This document shows, piece after piece, positions 6,148-10,579 of a stretch of 10,579 nucleotides of DNA (its first letter is position 1; the number at the start of each line of letters is the position of its first letter). The position numbers were made by a program, and so were the translations under genes. This DNA comes from Nitrosomonadaceae bacterium (GTDB lineage: Bacteria > Pseudomonadota > Gammaproteobacteria > Burkholderiales > Nitrosomonadaceae). The stretch is from contig JAHELA010000047.1 of NCBI GenBank assembly GCA_024644425.1, positions 1 to 10,579 on the forward strand, written 5' to 3'. The notes beneath the pieces are model-generated. The model did no database searches. It saw only the letters and a list, made by a program, of their open reading frames with translations, and was not told where the DNA came from.

Positions 6148-7602
6148 CTACGTTAGGATTACGTCGTACTGTTCCTGCGCATAAGTTGTTTCAACTTGTA
6201 GACTAATCGGTTTTGCAATGAAATCGCCAAGTTGAGTAAGACTTAGAGACTCTTCATCAAGAAGCAAATCAATCACCTGTTGTGATGCTAAAATACGAAA
6301 TTCACGAGCATCAAATTGGCGAGACTCACGTAATAATTCACGTAAGATTTCATAGCATATCGTCTGTGCAGTTTTAACTTCACCGCGACCCTGACAAGTT
6401 GGACATGGTTCACATAAAGTGTGCGCAAGACTTTCTCGAGTACGTTTACGCGTCATTTCTACAAGTCCTAGTGTAGTAAACCCATTTACGGTCATTCGCG
6501 TCCTATCTTTCAATAATGTTTTCTTAAACTCTGTAAGCACAGCATTCTTGTGCTCTTCATTTTCCATATCAATAAAATCAATGATGATAATACCGCCTAA
6601 ATTTCGTAAACGTAATTGACGAGCAATTACCTGTGCTGCTTCCAAATTAGTTTTAAAAATGGTGTCATCAAAATTACGAGTGCCTACAAACCCCCCAGTA
6701 TTTACATCTACGGTAGTTAGCGCTTCTGTCTGGTCGAAAATAAGATACCCCCCAGACTTCAAACTTACACGTCTCGCTAAAGACTTTTCAATTTCATCTT
6801 CTACTCCGTTCAGATCAAATAATGGGCGCTCACCAGTATAATGTTCTAACCGGTCCTCTACATTAATCATATAGTCATGTGCAAATGCAGCCATTTTCTG
6901 AAAAGTCTCACGCGAATCTACCAAAATACGCGCTGTGTCATCGGCAACAAAATCACGTAGAACCCGATGACTCAAATTTAAGCCCTGATATATAAGGGTA
7001 GATGAGGTTGTAACTGAAAATTTTTCCTGAATTTTGAACCATTGTTTGTGTAAATATTTTATATCAGTCTGTAAATCGTTTTCACTTGCAGTTTCTGCCA
7101 TGGTTCGAACTATGTAACCACCTTTATCATCAGCAAAAATTATCTTTTGTAGTTTTTCTCTAAGTAAATCACGTTCGGTTTCGTCCTCAATACGTTGAGA
7201 AACTCCGATATTAGATTCTTGTGGAAGATATACCAGCATCCGTCCAGCAATACTAATCTGTGTAGATAATCGAGCGCCTTTAGTACTAATTGGATCTTTA
7301 ATGACTTGGACCAAAATATTTTCTCCTTCGTGGAGAAACTTTTGTATTGATTTATCGCCTCCTTCTCCCTGACGAAACCCCCAAATGTCAGCTACATGTA
7401 GGAAAGCAGCGCGATCGAGACCAATATCTATAAACGCTGATTGCATCCCAGGCAACACTCGGATTACACGACCATTGTAGATATTACCTACTTTACCAAG
7501 ACTACTCGTGCGTTCTATGTGTAATTCCTGCACCACCCCTTGCTCCATCACTGCTACCCTAGTTTCTTGTGGAGTTATGTTGACAAGAATTTCATCGCTC
7601 AT
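6148..7602 (-). CDS. rng: Ribonuclease G (RNase E/G family)
   Basis: RNase G is a cytoplasmic endoribonuclease that matures the 5' end of 16S rRNA and takes part in mRNA decay, cutting in AU-rich single-stranded RNA. The 484-residue length is that of RNase G; the long C-terminal scaffold of RNase E is absent. An S1 RNA-binding region spans about 37-120 (GNIYNGRVIRVLPGMQSAFIDIG). The metal-binding catalytic aspartates are D299 in TTVDVNTGGFVG and D342 in IIIDFIDM. The zinc-link CPTC (C400, C403) in CEPCPTCQGRG supports dimer assembly. The ATG at 7602-7600 lies 12 nt after the maf stop and has no evident SD, so reinitiation after maf is the likely way in. It is the last gene of the minus-strand cluster. 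Confidence 0.95.
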   Translation of the reverse strand: MSDEILVNITPQETRVAVMEQGVVQELHIERTSSLGKVGNIYNGRVIRVLPGMQSAFIDIGLDRAAFLHVADIWGFRQGEGGDKSIQKFLHEGENILVQVIKDPISTKGARLSTQISIAGRMLVYLPQESNIGVSQRIEDETERDLLREKLQKIIFADDKGGYIVRTMAETASENDLQTDIKYLHKQWFKIQEKFSVTTSSTLIYQGLNLSHRVLRDFVADDTARILVDSRETFQKMAAFAHDYMINVEDRLEHYTGERPLFDLNGVEDEIEKSLARRVSLKSGGYLIFDQTEALTTVDVNTGGFVGTRNFDDTIFKTNLEAAQVIARQLRLRNLGGIIIIDFIDMENEEHKNAVLTEFKKTLLKDRTRMTVNGFTTLGLVEMTRKRTRESLAHTLCEPCPTCQGRGEVKTAQTICYEILRELLRESRQFDAREFRILASQQVIDLLLDEESLSLTQLGDFIAKPISLQVETTYAQEQYDVILT

Positions 7603-7614
7603 ATATGTGATGCA

Positions 7615-8256
7615 CTATAGATTGCTGTCATTTTTGGAAAATATCTTGATATTGAACTTTTCTAGCAGTTCCGCTGTTTCAAATAGCGGCAATCCTAATA
7701 CACCGCTATAACTGCCAGAAAATTCCATTATAAAAACTGCAGCCTTCCCCTGAATCGCGTAAGCACCTGCTTTGTCATACGATTCACTGCTTATCAAGTA
7801 ACTATTGATTTCACTCTGGCTAATATCGCGAAATCGCACTGTAGTAGTTGATAAACACTCTTCTATTTTCCCCTGTGAAGCAACAGCTACCGTGGTCAAT
7901 ACTTGGTGAGTCTGACCAGAAAGTGCCGTCAACATCTCTTCCGCATGAGCCGGATTCTCTGGCTTACCAAAGATAAGCCCCTTAAAGGATACTATCGTAT
8001 CAGCTACAAGCAACGGCTTAAGAGGCAAGCCACGTTGTACTAGTCGCATCCACCCAGCCTCTGCCTTTGCACGGGCAATTCTACTAACATAATCAGTCGG
8101 CAACTCCCCTTTATTAGGAGTTTCATCAACGTCTGCCGGGCGCGGCAAGGTCTCTCGCATCAGTAAAATTTCAAAATTTATTCCAATCTGTTTCAATAAC
8201 TCACGTCGACGGGGGCTACGAGAAGCAAGATATATTCTATTTTCTGGAAGAGCCAT
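7615..8256 (-). CDS. maf: Maf/YhdE family nucleotide pyrophosphatase
   Basis: This is a cytoplasmic nucleoside triphosphate pyrophosphatase, predicted to act on dTTP/UTP and modified nucleotides as YhdE does. The 213 residues contain the N-terminal LASRSPRR (10-17), ADTIV with the conserved D86, GKP (97-99), LSGQTHQVLTTVA (112-124), YDKAGAYAIQG (160-170) and GSYSGVLGLPL (181-191). DKAGAY-IQG together with GSY--V-GLPL resembles YhdE more than YceF, so dTTP/UTP preference is inferred rather than shown. The ATG at 8256-8254 follows AAGGGA (8270-8265) with 8 nt between. A 71-nt spacer separates it from rlmH and only 12 nt from rng. Older literature links maf with septum inhibition. Confidence 0.93.
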   Translation of the reverse strand: MALPENRIYLASRSPRRRELLKQIGINFEILLMRETLPRPADVDETPNKGELPTDYVSRIARAKAEAGWMRLVQRGLPLKPLLVADTIVSFKGLIFGKPENPAHAEEMLTALSGQTHQVLTTVAVASQGKIEECLSTTTVRFRDISQSEINSYLISSESYDKAGAYAIQGKAAVFIMEFSGSYSGVLGLPLFETAELLEKFNIKIFSKNDSNL

Positions 8257-8284
8257 GATGGTAGTCCCTTAAAAATTCATAATT

Positions 8285-8304
8285 ATTTGAAGAGAAATTC
8301 AAAT
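8285..8304. repeat. Intercistronic inverted repeat between rlmH and maf
   Basis: ATTTGAA (8285-8291) and TTCAAAT (8298-8304) are a perfect 7-bp inverted repeat around six bases, lying in the 71-nt spacer between rlmH and maf. In the minus-strand transcript it would form an AU-rich hairpin upstream of the maf SD. A T run appears only about ten bases later, so this is not a standard terminator. On the minus strand a TTGAAT 16 nt before TATGAA overlaps it and could be a weak maf promoter. Confidence 0.3.
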
Positions 8305-8327
8305 TAGACATTTATTTAATATTACCG

Positions 8328-8798
8328 CTACTCTCTATGATATGGATGTTTCCTTATAAGTGATACTGAACGATATAATTGTTCTACCAACAACACTCGC
8401 GCCAAACTATGTGGTAGTGTCAGGGCAGATAGCGCCAAAATCTCCTCTGCTGATTTTTTAATCCCGGAATCCAGTCCATCTGCACCACCAATGATAAATG
8501 CCGTATCACCTCCCTTTCTCATCCACCCAGAGATAGAATTAGCTAGTTTGGCCGTAGTCCATTGCCTGCCACGCTCATCCATCGCAATTGTACGGCATCT
8601 TGGTGGCAGGGCTGACTGGATACGCAAAGCTTCAGCATAAAGTACCTGTTTTATATTTTTACTCTTACTGCGTCTTTCCGGTTTAATTTTCAGTAGCTCA
8701 ACAGGTAACTCATGTGGCATACGCCTTGCATACTCTACAAAACTTGATTCTACCCATTCTGGCATTTTGTTACCCACAGCCAATATAAAGAATTTCAT
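8328..8798 (-). CDS. rlmH: 23S rRNA pseudouridine-1915 N3-methyltransferase RlmH
   Basis: RlmH is a SPOUT-class enzyme that methylates N3 of pseudouridine 1915 in 23S rRNA helix 69, using S-adenosylmethionine, on assembled 70S ribosomes. The 156-residue protein matches the family length. It shows MDERG (73-77), the SAM-binding knot loop IIGGADGL (102-109), SLARVLLVEQLYR (131-143) and the invariant C-terminal HPYHRE (151-156). The ATG at 8798-8796 follows AAGGTG (8812-8807) with an 8-nt spacer. The upstream neighbour is rsfS across a larger-than-usual gap of 150 nt, which suggests rlmH may have its own control. Confidence 0.96.
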   Translation of the reverse strand: MKFFILAVGNKMPEWVESSFVEYARRMPHELPVELLKIKPERRSKSKNIKQVLYAEALRIQSALPPRCRTIAMDERGRQWTTAKLANSISGWMRKGGDTAFIIGGADGLDSGIKKSAEEILALSALTLPHSLARVLLVEQLYRSVSLIRKHPYHRE

Positions 8799-8802
8799 GG
8801 TA

Positions 8803-8911
8803 AAAACACCTTAATTTAATCAATGTGACTGTATTTTGTTGATTTAGCTTTTCTAAATCGCGGAATCCAACTTATCTAGCAGCCTATATGATTCGATAAC
8901 AACGGTGTTTT
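8803..8911 (-). promoter_or_regulatory. Possible RNA structure covering the rlmH ribosome-binding site
   Basis: On the minus strand AAAACACC (8911-8904) is the exact complement of GGTGTTTT (8810-8803), and the second copy includes most of the rlmH SD AAGGTG (8812-8807). If the arms pair, the SD would be masked by an 8-bp stem. The 93-nt interval between the arms holds a 7-bp hairpin (8841-8859) that would shorten the effective loop. This is a hypothesis from base pairing alone, and an 8-bp match within 150 AT-rich nt can occur by chance. Confidence 0.2.
8841..8859. repeat. Intercistronic inverted repeat between rsfS and rlmH
   Basis: GATTTAG (8841-8847) and CTAAATC (8853-8859) form a perfect 7-bp inverted repeat with a 5-nt CTTTT centre. 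In the minus-strand transcript the loop would be AAAAG. It is not followed by a T run on either strand, so it does not look like an intrinsic terminator. Confidence 0.35.
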
Positions 8912-8948
8912 AAGATTGATCGATAGCGTTTTTCTCCACCATCATCGT

Positions 8949-9272
8949 TTATAATTCATCCCATAATCCTTCAAGATCGTAGTGCGCACGCGTAGCAGGC
9001 AGCATTATGTGCACTAGTATATCCCCTAAGTCCAATAGCATCCAATCGCCAGATTGTTCACCTTCTATACCATAAACAACACCTCCCGCAGCCTTTACTT
9101 TATCATGTACATTGTTTGCTAGAGCTTTAGCCTGACGAGTTGAATCTGCGCTTGCAATTATCATATGATCAAAAAGGGCAGTTATTTTTGTCACATCTAA
9201 CACTTTGATATCATAAGCTTTGATATCTTCCAATGCAGAAACCACTACTTTTAATAGCTGATTAAGCTTCAT
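8949..9272 (-). CDS. rsfS: Ribosome silencing factor RsfS
   Basis: RsfS binds ribosomal protein uL14 on the large subunit and blocks joining with the small subunit when nutrients are scarce. The 107-residue length is normal for the family. Conserved blocks are ALEDIKAYDIKVLDV (13-27), MIIASADSTRQAKALA (37-52) and GEQSGDWMLLDLGDILVHIM (71-90), followed by YDLEGLW (98-104). The ATG at 9272-9270 lies 5 nt after the nadD stop, and the arrangement nadD-rsfS is the classical one, so the pair is surely cotranscribed. The gene downstream, rlmH, also acts on the large subunit. Confidence 0.95.
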   Translation of the reverse strand: MKLNQLLKVVVSALEDIKAYDIKVLDVTKITALFDHMIIASADSTRQAKALANNVHDKVKAAGGVVYGIEGEQSGDWMLLDLGDILVHIMLPATRAHYDLEGLWDEL

Positions 9273-9277
9273 ATGTT

Positions 9278-9943
9278 TTATAAGTATATTTGATTTGCTT
9301 TTATATACCTGAGAACCGCGTCAGAAACTAAATACCGTACACTTTCTCCAGCAGCAATACGCGCACGAATAGTGGTAGCGGAAATATCTAACATAGTTGT
9401 CGGCGCAATAAATAACAGTCCATTATTTGAACTTCTAAGACTGCTAACACTAGATACCCAACGCTTAGAGCATTCTTCTTGTAGTTTTATTGGCAACATA
9501 TCATGATTTGATATAAGCTGATGGCCTGGACGAGCGACAATAATAAAATGACATAAATTAAAAGTTTCTCGCCAGTTATTCCATTTGGCTAGTTTTATAA
9601 AAGCATCCGCTCCTATAACAAAACATAATACGGTTTTCTTTCCAAATTCCTGCTTGAGTTCACGTAGAGAATCTACACTGTAACTGATACCCTCCCGATT
9701 AATTTCACGTTTATCTAGAATAAATCTGGGGTTATCTTGGATTGCAATTTGCACAATCTCAGCACGATGTTGTGATGATGCAATAGGAACAGGACGCAAC
9801 CACGGATTACCTGCAGGAATAAAGTACATCTTTTGTAAATCAATGGTTTCAACAATTTCTTCAGCTACCCTCAAGTGACCGTAATGTATAGGATCAAAAG
9901 TACCCCCAAAGATACCAATGAGAGAAAACTCAGACTTAGACAT
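9278..9943 (-). CDS. nadD: Nicotinate-mononucleotide adenylyltransferase NadD
   Basis: NadD transfers AMP from ATP to nicotinate mononucleotide, giving deamido-NAD in NAD biosynthesis. The 221 residues hold the nucleotidyltransferase motif GGTFDPIHYGH (13-23), with the HxGH histidines H20 and H23. PAGNPWLR (43-50) is a variant of the usual PAGxPPHK seen in betaproteobacterial relatives. The core continues with VIGADAF (109-115) and the second signature ISATTIRARIAAGES (187-201). The ATG at 9943-9941 has only a poor SD (AGG about 3 nt upstream), but no better start fits the family N-terminus. It follows the E2 gene after 87 nt, long enough for its own promoter, and starts the nadD-rsfS-rlmH-maf-rng cluster. 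Confidence 0.95.
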   Translation of the reverse strand: MSKSEFSLIGIFGGTFDPIHYGHLRVAEEIVETIDLQKMYFIPAGNPWLRPVPIASSQHRAEIVQIAIQDNPRFILDKREINREGISYSVDSLRELKQEFGKKTVLCFVIGADAFIKLAKWNNWRETFNLCHFIIVARPGHQLISNHDMLPIKLQEECSKRWVSSVSSLRSSNNGLLFIAPTTMLDISATTIRARIAAGESVRYLVSDAVLRYIKANQIYL

Positions 9944-10030
9944 TGCCTATTGAAGTTAGGTAATACATAAACACAAAAAGAGGTTTTGTAATACTGCTCT
10001 TATACCAATTCCCGTACCTTTAAGTTTTTA

Positions 10031-10579
10031 TCACAAAGTAGTGTGAACCATTTTGGCAAGCTCCTTTACAATATATGCAGTAAAGCGGGCAGCAGATGCG
10101 CCGTCAATCACTCTATGATCGTAGGATAGTGATAACGGTAAAATTAAACGTGGAACAAAGTGGCCATTAAGATATACTGGCTTGATACTAGCACGAGAAA
10201 CACCAAGAATAGCAACTTCTGGCGCATTGATAATTGGCGTGAAAGCTGTACCTCCAATACCTCCTAGGCTGGAAATGGTAAAGCTCGCACCCTGCATTTC
10301 AGTAGGCTTAAGTTTACCCTCACGAGCATGTACAGCGAGATTATCCAGCTCTTTTGCAATAGCAACCGCGCCTTTTTGATCCACATATCGGATCACTGGC
10401 ACCATTAATCCACCCGATGTATCAACAGCAAAACCAATATGGTAGTAATTCTTGATCACTAAATTTATTTCACCATTATCTGTATTAAGTGAAGAATTAA
10501 AATCTGGAAATTTTTTTAGTGCTACTACAATCACCTGCATCAGAAATGCCAGTATCGTAAGCTTGACTTCACCTTCCTG
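10031..10579 (-). CDS. aceF: Dihydrolipoamide acetyltransferase (pyruvate dehydrogenase E2), C-terminal part
   Basis: The frame is open through the right edge, so only the last 182 codons of the E2 core subunit are here. The visible part is the catalytic acyltransferase domain, which moves acetyl groups from lipoyl arms to coenzyme A. It begins KLTILAFLMQVIVVALKKFP and contains GASFTISSLGGIGGTAFTPI and NAPEVAILGVSRASIKPV. The active-site motif SYDHRVIDGA follows, with the catalytic histidine at residue 155 and the aspartate at 159 of the fragment. The NAPEVAILGVS and FVPRLILPLSLSYDHRVIDG stretches match AceF rather than the oxoglutarate enzyme SucB. An internal ATG at 10540 is not the true start. 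Lipoyl and E3-binding domains would lie outside the window. Confidence 0.92.
   Translation of the reverse strand, partial: QEGEVKLTILAFLMQVIVVALKKFPDFNSSLNTDNGEINLVIKNYYHIGFAVDTSGGLMVPVIRYVDQKGAVAIAKELDNLAVHAREGKLKPTEMQGASFTISSLGGIGGTAFTPIINAPEVAILGVSRASIKPVYLNGHFVPRLILPLSLSYDHRVIDGASAARFTAYIVKELAKMVHTTL

Noticed and set aside
6419..6841. Plus-strand ORFs inside rng
   Set aside because: They overlap the conserved catalytic region of RNase G on the opposite strand and encode low-complexity peptides. They are shadows.
9944..10030. Terminator between aceF and nadD
   Set aside because: The only stem found (ACAAAA with TTTTGT around CCTCT on the minus strand) is almost all A-T and is not followed by a T run.
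1..10579. Mobile elements, CRISPR arrays, toxin-antitoxin or defence genes
   Set aside because: No transposase, integrase, regularly spaced repeat or defence domain is visible. The window is filled with conserved core genes in familiar order.

Overview
The window is ordinary chromosomal housekeeping DNA from an AT-rich Gram-negative bacterium. The organism is most likely a betaproteobacterium. The order nadD-rsfS-rlmH-maf-rng next to a pyruvate dehydrogenase E2 gene fits that class, as do a Fur beginning MSKSNDLKTMGLKATLPRLR and a NadD with the NPWLR variant. Nitrosomonadales is a reasonable guess because those genomes also carry apt and mtnA, but the sequence alone does not settle the family. 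There is no IS element, phage gene, CRISPR array, tRNA or rRNA. Thirteen protein genes are recognised or partly recognised, plus one unrecognised small membrane protein and a possible partial gene at the left edge.

Left third, plus strand (about 45-2975): fur (iron-responsive repressor) is followed by lolC/E (lipoprotein-release permease) and lolD (its ATPase), which overlap by 8 nt. A 106-residue protein with three predicted membrane segments follows and is not recognised. A possible divergent gene start, perhaps bamE, lies at the extreme left edge. Middle (3005-4189, minus strand): a DUF2062 membrane protein and an AlkA-type DNA glycosylase are 12 nt apart and converge on the small membrane protein.

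A 307-nt AT-rich divergent spacer (4190-4496) separates this pair from the plus-strand pair apt-mtnA. Those two abut (apt stop to mtnA start, 2 nt). Together they would reclaim both halves of methylthioadenosine, the adenine and the methylthioribose-1-phosphate.

Right half, minus strand (10579 down to 6148): the C-terminal part of the pyruvate dehydrogenase E2 gene runs off the right edge. It is followed by nadD, rsfS, rlmH, maf and rng, a compact cluster linking NAD synthesis, ribosome silencing and maturation, nucleotide-pool cleaning and RNA processing. The rsfS-rlmH and rlmH-maf spacers are unusually roomy and each holds a perfect 7-bp inverted repeat.

Start codons were revised at several genes: fur to ATG 105 and mtnA to GTG 5027, with TTG for the DUF2062 gene and GTG for apt supported by Shine-Dalgarno (SD) spacing. 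No convincing GC-rich intrinsic terminator was found anywhere. I see no evidence of a novel multi-gene system. The best second-look items are the unknown membrane protein behind lolD, the rsfS-rlmH spacer, the apt-mtnA pairing and the apt upstream region.
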